Part shown: positions 25,052 through 33,327 of the stretch, one piece after another
Layout: each line of letters begins with the position of its first letter
How positions within the stretch are numbered: position 1 is the stretch's first letter
From: Lishizhenia tianjinensis
Lineage (GTDB): Bacteria; Bacteroidota; Bacteroidia; Flavobacteriales_D; Crocinitomicaceae
Assembly: GCF_900116425.1 (NCBI RefSeq)
Contig: NZ_FPAS01000004.1
Coordinates: 62,001-126,000 of the forward strand
Length of the DNA stretch: 64,000 nucleotides
Reading direction: 5' to 3'
Notes under the pieces: generated by a model
What the model saw: the letters and a program-made list of their open reading frames with translations, nothing else
Database searches by the model: none
What the model was told of the DNA's origin: nothing
Translations under genes and position numbers: made by a program

Positions 25052-26152
25052 CTACTCAGGCTGAAGGTTTTGCCAAAGATATATACTCGGTGCTTGGTAG
25101 TAAATACAACCACACGTTTTCCAGAATTCTTTTACCGGCAGGTAATCCGATTTCATAACTACTCCATAATTTTTCTTATCAAAATCGTGCAAGTAATCTA
25201 CTCCTTCCAAATAAAACTCCTCTATCTGGAGAATATTAATGAACTCCTTGTCTTTATCGTGTTTGGTATTCAATTCGCGAACACTTTTGTAGTAAAGTAA
25301 ATTTTCAAAATTACCGATAGCTGGAACATTCATTCCCTCGGTATATCGAAACACCAGCGTGATTTCACTCCTCAGCCTATTTATCTCTGAATTAAAAAGT
25401 TTATAACTACGTACATAATTTAAATCTGAGATTACCCACTTTACTATCTCCCCCATGCGCTCGTAATAACCAACATGTAGGCTGTCTTGGTTTAATATCA
25501 GAACCTTTAAGCTGTCCACAACTTGGTAAATTAACTGATTTCTATCTCCGTAATTAAAGGGAAGGTATCTAAAAGGAGGATAGGGAACATTGGCACCATA
25601 ATAAACACCTACATTGTGTTGAGGAACTTCTGCTACAAGCTTTTCATTGGAAAAAGAGCGATACTCTTTGGTGTAGCGTCTGTATTTATCTTTCTTAATT
25701 TTTGAAACATAATCTGCTTTGCCATCCTTGTAATAGCTTAGGGAATCATCGTTGTACTGGTAGCCTCTATAACAAACTTTTAGGCGTTCATACTTCGGTT
25801 CTTTTTGACCTGCACCAATTGACACCTCCTCGAATTCAAACACCCTTTCGACTAAGCGAATGCTATCTCTCGAATCTAACTCATGCCATGGAATTTCAAG
25901 AGCTTCATAAAAATAATGCTTAAAAACCAAGGTATCATGGATTTGAAGTTTCTCTAATTTCTCTTGGGGAATTTGTCCTAAATGATTGGTTTGGGCGTAA
26001 AAGCGCCTGTTTCCTGAGATCACTTCAACCTGCGAAATAGGATGATTATTCACATCTAAAACAACAAGTTGGGCATGGGCAACTTGCAAACAAAGAAGAC
26101 ATAAAATTAGAAAATTAATTTTTCTGGGTGAGCGCGTTTTAGAAACTATCAT
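25052..26152 (-). CDS. Secreted protein of unknown function with N-terminal carboxypeptidase-regulatory-like domain
   Basis: The 366-residue protein has a signal peptide (INFLILCLLCLQVAHA). Residues about 28-110 (LVVLDVNNHPISQVEVISGNRRFYAQTNHLGQIP) look like the beta-sandwich seen in CarboxypepD_reg-like domains of Bacteroidota surface proteins. The rest is beta-rich, Tyr-rich and not recognised. The gene stands alone between two copies of a 25-bp palindrome. It has no terminator of its own other than the palindrome, which lacks a T run. Confidence 0.6.
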   Translation of the reverse strand: MIVSKTRSPRKINFLILCLLCLQVAHAQLVVLDVNNHPISQVEVISGNRRFYAQTNHLGQIPQEKLEKLQIHDTLVFKHYFYEALEIPWHELDSRDSIRLVERVFEFEEVSIGAGQKEPKYERLKVCYRGYQYNDDSLSYYKDGKADYVSKIKKDKYRRYTKEYRSFSNEKLVAEVPQHNVGVYYGANVPYPPFRYLPFNYGDRNQLIYQVVDSLKVLILNQDSLHVGYYERMGEIVKWVISDLNYVRSYKLFNSEINRLRSEITLVFRYTEGMNVPAIGNFENLLYYKSVRELNTKHDKDKEFINILQIEEFYLEGVDYLHDFDKKNYGVVMKSDYLPVKEFWKTCGCIYYQAPSIYLWQNLQPE

Positions 26153-26255
26153 AGATGGATGTAGATGACTTTTTAATTCAAAGATCTAAAATAGTATTGC
26201 TTTTGATTCAGAGCGAATAAGGATGTAGGGTTTAACAAAGTTTGGGTAGTATCAA

Positions 26256-26280
26256 TATCACGCGATACAATCGCGCTATA
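26256..26280. repeat. 25-bp palindromic repeat, copy 2
   Basis: It is identical to the copy at 25026-25050 except one base (G to T at position 22). It lies about 100 bp before the start of the gene at 25052-26152, between that gene and the terminator of the DUF420 operon. Confidence 0.85.
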
Positions 26281-26325
26281 GTAAAGGACAAAATCTTATC
26301 CTTATATTCATCGCTTTAACCACAA

Positions 26326-26354
26326 AAAAAGCGCACCCTTTAAGGAATGCGCTT
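26326..26354 (-). terminator. Terminator of the cytochrome oxidase assembly operon
   Basis: AAGCGCA / TGCGCTT form a stem with a 12-nt loop and a T run on the minus strand, 21 bp after the DUF420 stop codon. Confidence 0.8.
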
Positions 26355-26375
26355 CATACATATTTCTCTTTAATA

Positions 26376-26903
26376 CTACTTCATAAAAGGAGCTATCATC
26401 AAATACACTACTACACCTGAAGTGGCTACAAAGAACCAAATAGGGAAAGCATATCTAACCATTTTCTTGTGTTTCTTATAATTTCCCATCCAAGCAAAGG
26501 TATAAGCCATCATTACCAAAGGAATTACACCTATACTTAAAACAATGTGCGCCGCCAACAAAGGATAGTAAATAGCCCCCCATTCGCCTTCATACTTGGT
26601 TGTATCACTTGTTAAATGGTAAACCACGTAAGATGCTAAAAACAATAAACTGAGCACTAATGCAAAACGAATAAGTCTGCGGTGTGCTGGAATATTTCCC
26701 TTTTTAATCATGTACAAAGCAGATACTAAGACTATAGAAGTAATCGCGTTAATGGTTGCGTAAATAGGTGGTAAGAAACTGGTGTCTACACCCTTTACTT
26801 TTGGCATTCCGAACAATACTGCTACCACCACTGGTATTGCAATGGAAATTATCCAAGTCCACGTTTTAAACTGTTTTATTTGCGCAGGTGTTTTTGCTTC
26901 CAT
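26376..26903 (-). CDS. DUF420 membrane protein
   Basis: The 175-residue protein has about five membrane helices and the DUF420 (PF04238) pattern: IPAHRRLIRFALVLSLLFLASYVVYH, then LLAAHIVLSIGVIPLVMMAY and KKMVRYAFPIWFFVATSGVVVYLM. The conserved His residues in helices two to four fit a heme- or copper-related role. DUF420/CtaM proteins help cytochrome oxidase maturation. It ends the operon with the SCO genes. Confidence 0.92.
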   Translation of the reverse strand: MEAKTPAQIKQFKTWTWIISIAIPVVVAVLFGMPKVKGVDTSFLPPIYATINAITSIVLVSALYMIKKGNIPAHRRLIRFALVLSLLFLASYVVYHLTSDTTKYEGEWGAIYYPLLAAHIVLSIGVIPLVMMAYTFAWMGNYKKHKKMVRYAFPIWFFVATSGVVVYLMIAPFMK

Positions 26904-26908
26904 AACTC

Positions 26909-27577
26909 TTACTTTTCGTCGTATTCTTCGTTTAACAATCTTCTAATATCTCTTTCTAGGCGTTTTAAGTTTTCGGCACCTTTGCCATCTCTTTCTAAAA
27001 CATCATACACGCCACGTACATGTTTTGTTCTATCCACTAGGATAAAATGTGGACTATGTGCATATCCCCCTTCTGCATTGGGTTCATTAATGGCATTGAT
27101 AAAAAAGCTTTGTGTACCTAAATGATGTACGAAGGCTTCTTTCTCTCCCGTTAAGAAAAACCAGTTGTTGGCAGTGATTCCATGTCTATCCATGTATACA
27201 CGTAAACGATTTACAGTATCTCTTTCAGGATCTATACTAAAGGATAAGAATTGAAGCTTATCGGCTATATCCTTTGTACTTTCTGCTAGCTTATCCATTT
27301 GTCCTGTCATAGGTGGGCAAATAGTAGGACAATGCGTAAAGAAGAACTTTGCAATACTTATCTTACCTTCTAAATCTTTGTTGGTGAAAGGCAAAGAATC
27401 TTGGGTTAAAAACTGAAACTCTTCTTCGATGAAATCAAAGATAGTATCACCTTTATTGAAACCTGCTTCTGTACCTGTTGCTATTTCATGATGCCCCAAA
27501 TGCGGAAGTACATATTTGGGCTTACTCTCGCAAGCCAACAATACAAACATCAAGATGATACCGAATAGATACTTCAT
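26909..27577 (-). CDS. SCO1/SenC family copper chaperone (lipoprotein)
   Basis: The protein has 222 residues from the ATG at 27577; 24 Lys/Gln-rich codons upstream overlap the previous gene and are excluded. It starts with a lipoprotein signal (LMFVLLACES). The Cu-binding motif HCPTICPPM (CxxxC) and the distal His in GYAHSPHFILVD are both present, as needed for copper transfer to the CuA centre of oxidase subunit II. Confidence 0.95.
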   Translation of the reverse strand: MKYLFGIILMFVLLACESKPKYVLPHLGHHEIATGTEAGFNKGDTIFDFIEEEFQFLTQDSLPFTNKDLEGKISIAKFFFTHCPTICPPMTGQMDKLAESTKDIADKLQFLSFSIDPERDTVNRLRVYMDRHGITANNWFFLTGEKEAFVHHLGTQSFFINAINEPNAEGGYAHSPHFILVDRTKHVRGVYDVLERDGKGAENLKRLERDIRRLLNEEYDEK

Positions 27578-27578
27578 A

Positions 27579-28271
27579 TTACTTTGCTTCTTCTTTTGCT
27601 TTCGCTGCTGCTTTATCGTACTGCTTTTCCAGTAGAGATATGTGTTCATTTAAATCTCTAACCATACCTTCTGTTTTCCCCGAACGCAACATACGCACAT
27701 GGTTTTCCTTATCCACGATTATCATCGTTTCTAACCAAGGTTTACCTCTATACGCATTTTCCTCACGAGCTTCCATAAGGCTCATATCCTTATTTGTGAT
27801 GTCATAGATTTGCTTAGGATCTCCCTTTACTAACATCCATACATCCGGGTTGTAACCTTCGATTTCATCTTTTACCGTGAAATCGATTGCTCCTAAATCA
27901 TCCAAAGGATTACCTTCTTCATCTACAAGAATAGACACGAATTTGATGTGAGATGCGTTACGCTGCAACTTTCTATACTTCTGGTAAATCAACAGGTTAA
28001 AACGCGCCATATCGATTGCACAATCAACAGGACAGGTGTTTTGTATGGTAGAAAAGATAACGATGTTACCCTTCATACTTTCATTAGAGATCGTTTTACC
28101 ATCTGCTGTAGTGAAGCTATATTCACCTACATTACCGTAATCTCCTAATTCTTGAAATTTGTTTTCGCACTTGTTCATGGAAAACAATACCAATAAAGAA
28201 GCCGGTCCAAAGACAAGCAACATCATTAATATTGCTCTACCTCGACCGGCTTTAGTTTTTTGTGTAGCCAC
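27579..28271 (-). CDS. SCO-like thioredoxin-fold protein, membrane anchored
   Basis: The 230-residue protein starts at a GTG codon. An N-terminal anchor helix (ILMMLLVFGPASLLVLFSM) is followed by a thioredoxin-like domain with QNTCPVDCAIDMARFN, a CxxxC motif at the SCO position. The distal His typical of SCO proteins is not clear: the corresponding segment reads AYRGKPWLETMIIVD. It may be a thiol reductase rather than a copper donor. It lies between coxIV and the SCO gene. Confidence 0.8.
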   Translation of the reverse strand: MATQKTKAGRGRAILMMLLVFGPASLLVLFSMNKCENKFQELGDYGNVGEYSFTTADGKTISNESMKGNIVIFSTIQNTCPVDCAIDMARFNLLIYQKYRKLQRNASHIKFVSILVDEEGNPLDDLGAIDFTVKDEIEGYNPDVWMLVKGDPKQIYDITNKDMSLMEAREENAYRGKPWLETMIIVDKENHVRMLRSGKTEGMVRDLNEHISLLEKQYDKAAAKAKEEAK

Positions 28272-28293
28272 TATATATGTGTTTTGCTAATTT

Positions 28294-28647
28294 TTACATT
28301 GCAAGGTGCACTGCACTACCTTCAGTGAATGCAATAAACATTAAGTAAACAATGAACAATGCATATGGTAACAAGATTACCCACTTCAATGATTTTCTTT
28401 CATCACCTAAGTGCATAAATACCATCACAATGTAACCTGCTTTCAAAAGTGTTAATGCGATGAATAAGATTTTAACGGTTAACCAAGCTCCTGAACCTTG
28501 CTTCACCATCGCTCCTAAGATTACTTCAACTGCAGTAACTACAGTAAGTAACAAAGTCACCATCCAAATTTTCTTTCTGATCTTAACTCCTTGCTCTTCT
28601 GAGTGGTGTCCGTCTAAAGAATATTCTATTATATCGTCTCTTTCCAT
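28294..28647 (-). CDS. Cytochrome c oxidase subunit IV family protein
   Basis: The 117-residue protein has three membrane helices, a TM1 with VTLLLTVVTAVEVILG, TM2 KILFIALTLLKAGYIVMVFMHLGDE and TM3 ILLPYALFIVYLMFIAF. The central motif KAGYIVMVFMHL is diagnostic for bacterial COX subunit IV (prokaryotic type, CtaF/CyoD). It follows coxIII by 43 bp. Confidence 0.93.
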   Translation of the reverse strand: MERDDIIEYSLDGHHSEEQGVKIRKKIWMVTLLLTVVTAVEVILGAMVKQGSGAWLTVKILFIALTLLKAGYIVMVFMHLGDERKSLKWVILLPYALFIVYLMFIAFTEGSAVHLAM

Positions 28648-28690
28648 TTCTATTTCTTTAATGCGTTAGTACTGTTTGCTTTTCTACCTG

Positions 28691-29740
28691 TTAGATTAAG
28701 TAGAAGAAAGTAAATACGAATACCCAAACTAAATCGACAAAGTGCCAGTATAATCCAGTTTTCTCAACCATTTCGTAGTGACCTCTTTGGTGGTAAATAC
28801 CTCTAAGAACTCCTAAGAAGATGATGATGTTAATGATAACTCCTGAGAATACGTGGAATCCGTGGAAACCTGTGATGAAGAAGAAGAACTGTCCGTATTG
28901 GTCTGGACCGTACTCATTCTGTGTCATGTTAGCTCCGTAGATAACCGCACCTTTCGTTAATGCTTCGTAGTACTCAGCTACAGCACCTTCTTCTGCAGTA
29001 ACTCTTGTAGACTCATCTGCTGCTGAAGAGATAGCGTGTTTTGTACCTGCCTCTTTAATGATCAATTGTAAATTCTCATCTGCCGCTTTATTAACTTTAG
29101 CAACTGACCCATCGTGTAAGTGAATTGTTAAGTTATCAGCAGTACCGTGTAAGTGACCTGCTTGCGCTGCATGTTGGAATTCGTGTAATAAATCTTCTGT
29201 AACTAAATCACCTACTGCGTGGTGGTGACCTGCTTCAATTACTTCAAAATTTTCGATAGCTCCGAAATCTCCTTTAACTACAGCTACAGAACCGTCGTTT
29301 AAAGTTACTTTTCCGAATGGAGTACCGTGGATAAAGTGAGACCATTCCCAAGCCTGAGAACCTAAGAAGAAGAAACCACCAATAATCGTAGCCAACATCC
29401 ACTTAATAACACCTTTCTTATCCATTCTATGACCAGCTTCTACTGCCAATACCATCGTTACAGATGATACAATAAGGATGAAAGTCATCAAAGCCACGTA
29501 AGCCAACGGGTATCCGTTTCCTAAAAATGGTAATGCCTCAAAGGTCTCCTCACCTATAGGCCATGTTCCTTGTGTAGAGTACCTTGTATATCCGTAAGCA
29601 ACTAACAATCCTCCGAAAGTTAAAGCATCCGATACAAGGAAAAACCACATCATTAATTTTCCGTAGCTTGCACTGAATGGAGATCCTTTTCCTCCCCAAA
29701 GCGTAGCACTATCAATTTCTTTTGTAGCGTGACCAGCCAT
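28691..29740 (-). CDS. Cytochrome c oxidase subunit III, copy with periplasmic insertion
   Basis: The 349-residue protein matches heme-copper oxidase subunit III: KLMMWFFLVSDALTFGGLLVAY near the N-terminus, and FFFITGFHGFHVFSGVIINI and WHFVDLVWVFVFTFFYL at the C-terminus. Between about residues 130 and 275 is an insertion containing a His-rich segment (EAGHHHAVGD) and two versions of the motif NDGSVA / HDGSVA. The insertion lies after the third or fourth helix. The gene follows another coxIII copy. Confidence 0.95.
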   Translation of the reverse strand: MAGHATKEIDSATLWGGKGSPFSASYGKLMMWFFLVSDALTFGGLLVAYGYTRYSTQGTWPIGEETFEALPFLGNGYPLAYVALMTFILIVSSVTMVLAVEAGHRMDKKGVIKWMLATIIGGFFFLGSQAWEWSHFIHGTPFGKVTLNDGSVAVVKGDFGAIENFEVIEAGHHHAVGDLVTEDLLHEFQHAAQAGHLHGTADNLTIHLHDGSVAKVNKAADENLQLIIKEAGTKHAISSAADESTRVTAEEGAVAEYYEALTKGAVIYGANMTQNEYGPDQYGQFFFFITGFHGFHVFSGVIINIIIFLGVLRGIYHQRGHYEMVEKTGLYWHFVDLVWVFVFTFFYLI

Positions 29741-29764
29741 AATAAAATTTATTTTTTTGCAAGT

Positions 29765-30826
29765 TTAATGAATAAAAAGTAAAAATAGTAACAAATAGAC
29801 CCATAATGCACCTAAAAAATGCCAGAAAATTGCACCTGACTTTAAATTAACTGCATTAGAAGCATCCCATCGCCCTGTGAATGAACGAATTGTGTACACC
29901 AACATCATAAGTACAGCACAAATCACGTGAAGGAAGTGTAAACCTGTAATCATGAAAAGGTATGCTGTGCTCGTGTCTGAGTTACCTCTCAACAACTTAT
30001 TCTGTAAATTATCGCTCAACACCTCTCCATTGTAATGAAGCTTTCTATCGATGTATTGCAATTCTTTTCCAGCGTAATATAAATGAAAATCTTCACCCAT
30101 CTTACCTGAGATGAAAAAATCTCCTCTTTCATCTATAATATTTCTTGCCAAATGCGTTAAACGTTCGAACTCTAATAATTGCAGAGCCTCACCATTTGTT
30201 TTCACAAATTTACCATTCACCAAGCTCAAAGGCTCGTCCTTATATAGGAAGACAAACTTTTCTCCGTAAGCCGGCAAAGTAAAGATTTGATTAAAATCTG
30301 TTCCTAAATCGAAATTCAACATAAAGGTTCTTAAAGCTTGGGCTTCTTCTTCTGTAAGCAATTCACCTTTTTTCTCGTAGCTGTTTCCTTCTATATCTAA
30401 AAGTACACCATCCATCTTGATGCTGTAGTACTCACCGTAACGACCATCTGTCACCATGATTCTAGAAACGAAGTGTGCTCCTTCATTATTCAAGGCACTG
30501 TATCCTTTCCACTGACTAATTCCGAAAGCAATACCCAATATTGTTGTAAGCAATAAAAGCATAGACGTTTTTTTCATGTCTCCTGCCTTGATTGCTTTCA
30601 CCGCCATGTATAAAGGCAAACTACTTGCTAAAATCAAAATAGTACTAATCCAAAATGCCGTAGGAAATTTCACTTTAATCCAGAATCCGTCTCCCATAGA
30701 AACGATGTAAGCAGAGGTTAAACCTGCAAAGAACATGGTGATACTGAAAATAAATACCCAAACCAATCCTTTCTTGGTCTTCTCCTTTTGTTCAGGGGGT
30801 AAAGAGTTTACAAAATTCTCTTTCAT
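29765..30826 (-). CDS. Cytochrome c oxidase subunit III, second copy with insertion
   Basis: The 353-residue protein has LVWVFIFSITMFFAGLTSAYIVSMGDGFW at the N-terminus and YLFMITGLHFLHVICAVLMMLVY and FWHFLGALWVYLLLFLLFIH at the C-terminus, the subunit III core. Residues about 115-285 form a hydrophilic insertion of four similar Y-xG-E or Y-xGK-type segments (FLYKDEPLSLVNGKFVKTNG; LYYAGKELQYIDRKLHYNGE). It is distinct in sequence from that of the other copy. The two genes are adjacent (24 bp apart). Confidence 0.93.
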   Translation of the reverse strand: MKENFVNSLPPEQKEKTKKGLVWVFIFSITMFFAGLTSAYIVSMGDGFWIKVKFPTAFWISTILILASSLPLYMAVKAIKAGDMKKTSMLLLLTTILGIAFGISQWKGYSALNNEGAHFVSRIMVTDGRYGEYYSIKMDGVLLDIEGNSYEKKGELLTEEEAQALRTFMLNFDLGTDFNQIFTLPAYGEKFVFLYKDEPLSLVNGKFVKTNGEALQLLEFERLTHLARNIIDERGDFFISGKMGEDFHLYYAGKELQYIDRKLHYNGEVLSDNLQNKLLRGNSDTSTAYLFMITGLHFLHVICAVLMMLVYTIRSFTGRWDASNAVNLKSGAIFWHFLGALWVYLLLFLLFIH

Positions 30827-30853
30827 TGTATTGCGTTTTATTAAATTCTATTT

Positions 30854-31762
30854 CTAAACAAAGAACCTATCTAATACGTAGGTAAATTGTATAAGGGGTA
30901 AATAGATGATGGATGCAAACATCAATTTACGAGCATCTGCATCTTCTAAAGTTCTGTATAATTTAAAGGCGTATAAAAAGAATAACAATCCTAATACAGA
31001 AATGATCACTACGGTAATGTTACTTTGTACATAATCCAACAACCATGGAAAAAGGCTAAATGGAATTAAAAGTAAAGCGTAGAACATAATTTGGAAAGCT
31101 GATGCTTTTGATTTCCCTGATTTAGAAGGCAACAAATCGAAACCTCCTTGCTGGTAATCGTCGTGCGAAATCCAAGCGATGGCCCAGAAGTGAGGAAATT
31201 GCCACACAAACTGAACAAAGAATAAAGCTCCTGGTAATAATCCGAACTCACCCGTTACCGCTACGGCACCTATCATAGGTGAAATAGCTCCTGGAAAGGC
31301 CCCCACCAATACGGCCCATGGTGAAATACGCTTCATGGGGGTATATACGAAAGAGTAAGACACGTAAGACAAAAGTCCCAAAACTGCTGCATACAAATTC
31401 AATTGATACAACATCCACGTTCCAACGATTAAACAAACTGCTACCACAATAACACCTTCTCTTACCGACATATTTCCCTGTGGTAAAGGACGCATCTTGG
31501 TACGGTTCATTTGCGCGTCCAAGTCCTTTTCTATAATCTGATTGGTTCCATTACTGGCTCCGGTAACTAAAATACCACCGAGTAACAAATAAAGCAATTC
31601 TAAACCAGAGCTACTTTTCCCTTCAATTCCTAATGCAAATAAATATCCTGATAACGCCGAGACTACCACAGAAACGGATAATCTAATTTTTGTGAAAAGC
31701 ATGTAATCTTTTCTTTTTGACGGCTTCTTTTCTACTTGAGAAGATGTAGTTTTTTCGCTCAC
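30854..31762 (-). CDS. ctaB: Protoheme IX farnesyltransferase (heme O synthase)
   Basis: The 302-residue protein, starting at GTG, is a UbiA-type prenyltransferase that adds a farnesyl group to heme b to make heme O for oxidase. The first Asp motif is in NGTNQIIEKDLDAQMNRTKMRPLPQG, and the second in FAIAWISHDDYQQGGFDLLP. About eight to nine membrane helices are visible. It heads the oxidase assembly operon. Confidence 0.95.
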   Translation of the reverse strand: MSEKTTSSQVEKKPSKRKDYMLFTKIRLSVSVVVSALSGYLFALGIEGKSSSGLELLYLLLGGILVTGASNGTNQIIEKDLDAQMNRTKMRPLPQGNMSVREGVIVVAVCLIVGTWMLYQLNLYAAVLGLLSYVSYSFVYTPMKRISPWAVLVGAFPGAISPMIGAVAVTGEFGLLPGALFFVQFVWQFPHFWAIAWISHDDYQQGGFDLLPSKSGKSKASAFQIMFYALLLIPFSLFPWLLDYVQSNITVVIISVLGLLFFLYAFKLYRTLEDADARKLMFASIIYLPLIQFTYVLDRFFV

Positions 31763-31878
31763 AAATTTTGATTTAATAAATCGCTGGCAAATTTAGCCAT
31801 AATTTGGGAAGAAGGGTAGAAGATTGACATTTCTTTCCCCTTTCGGACTGATATTCAAAGAAAGTAGGAGTATTTGGA

Positions 31879-33327
31879 CTAAAAGCTGAAAGAATTCGAC
31901 TTCCACAGATTGGTTTTTACGCCAAACTGTAATCCAAAAGAAGTATTATTTACTTGCTCCATTCTGTCATTCATTGCAATAGCATTAACGAAAAGGACCA
32001 GATGAATTCTACTTACCAATTCATATTGCGCTCCTAAGGTAAGTCGTGTTCTACGCAAAGCGCCACCGTTGGCAATGGTATATCCATATTCATCTTCCCT
32101 TTCTGTGTAGGGTTGATAGGGATTCGTTCCCGAACTCAAATTTTGCATATCATTTTCTCCCCCTCTGAGCAGGTGCATAAATGTGAAGTTGAATTGCCAT
32201 TTCTCCTTGTATTCATATTGAACCTTAGAAAAAGACTCTATGAAATTAGACCCTGCCGGATGCGCCAAGACAAAACCTCTGTTTCCGTAATTTTGAGAAG
32301 TATTCAAATGCGAATAGGTAAAAGGTCGCACAGCATTGACTTCTGTTGAATAATGTAGTTTTTTATCCAATAAATTTCCCTTAACTCCAATTTGCACTCC
32401 GTATTTATTTGCCCACCAACGCGTACGATTGATGAGCTCAGTAACTGCTCCATCATCTAAAACTACTTGTCCGAACAAAAGATGATGCCCCAACTTATAA
32501 TTCACATTCATCCCCAACAATACATTATCCGAGCTTCCTAAACCGTATTCTGCGGGACGGTAAAACAAGAGGGGATTCAAATATTCCAATTCAAAACCTC
32601 TTTTCCAAGTTGTATCTGATGGTTGAAAAACAACAGATTCGAACAAACTAAATTCAAGATTAGGAGTAAGGTCCACACTCAAGTAATGGGTCGCGGCAAA
32701 CTTGTGCAAATTACCAGTTGGTATTTCCTCTTTAAAGAGTTGATATAAATTCAGCAGTTTGAATTTCCAAACTATTGTATTCAGCGCTGCGTAGGGATAA
32801 TTTCTTCCCACATCACTTAATAAGAGAGAACGTTGTCCATTCCCCAAATGAAATTTTCCTACCCCCGCCTGAAGGTTAAATATATTATTGGGCGAATAAC
32901 TCACTACAGCGTCTAGATCATAACCTTTCTCGAAAAACATGTAATAGGGTGCATTTGAAATGACTTCATAATCATACTCATCGTAGACCATTTGATCCAC
33001 TTGATTGCTACCTGCTCCTGCTCCAAGTTTTACATATAATTTCTCCCCAGCCTGAACTTCTAGCTGAGCCCCCAAAAGTCCCGTTTGTTGAAGCTTACCA
33101 AAACTTGCGGCTTCATAATTCAATAAAGGAGAGAATACAAAATTCGATTTACCCATTTTCCACCATCCTAAACCATAGGCATCATTCATGTATACAAAAT
33201 GATTAGAGGAAGAGGCAATATTTTCAGTCGTCCAAAACAAATCTTTGCTTCTATTCCAGGGTTTTGCTTGCGACAAAACCTGTCCCACAAAAAGCAAACA
33301 AACCAGAATTAATCCAAGTTTTCTCAT
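31879..33327 (-). CDS. RemB-like outer-membrane protein (Wzi-like barrel), copy 2
   Basis: The 482-residue protein has a signal peptide (LGLILVCLLFVGQVLSQ) and then a beta-rich sequence with the segment FHLGNGQRSLLLSDVGRNYPY. In gliding protein RemB of Flavobacterium johnsoniae a comparable G-x-G-xRSxLLSD-xxxPYP segment is present, as well as the parts RGFELEYLNPLLFYRPAEYGLG and GSNFIESFSKVQYEYK. It is in all likelihood an outer-membrane barrel related to RemB/Wzi. It overlaps the upstream gene by 1 bp. Whether it takes part in gliding is inference. Confidence 0.6.
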   Translation of the reverse strand: MRKLGLILVCLLFVGQVLSQAKPWNRSKDLFWTTENIASSSNHFVYMNDAYGLGWWKMGKSNFVFSPLLNYEAASFGKLQQTGLLGAQLEVQAGEKLYVKLGAGAGSNQVDQMVYDEYDYEVISNAPYYMFFEKGYDLDAVVSYSPNNIFNLQAGVGKFHLGNGQRSLLLSDVGRNYPYAALNTIVWKFKLLNLYQLFKEEIPTGNLHKFAATHYLSVDLTPNLEFSLFESVVFQPSDTTWKRGFELEYLNPLLFYRPAEYGLGSSDNVLLGMNVNYKLGHHLLFGQVVLDDGAVTELINRTRWWANKYGVQIGVKGNLLDKKLHYSTEVNAVRPFTYSHLNTSQNYGNRGFVLAHPAGSNFIESFSKVQYEYKEKWQFNFTFMHLLRGGENDMQNLSSGTNPYQPYTEREDEYGYTIANGGALRRTRLTLGAQYELVSRIHLVLFVNAIAMNDRMEQVNNTSFGLQFGVKTNLWKSNSFSF

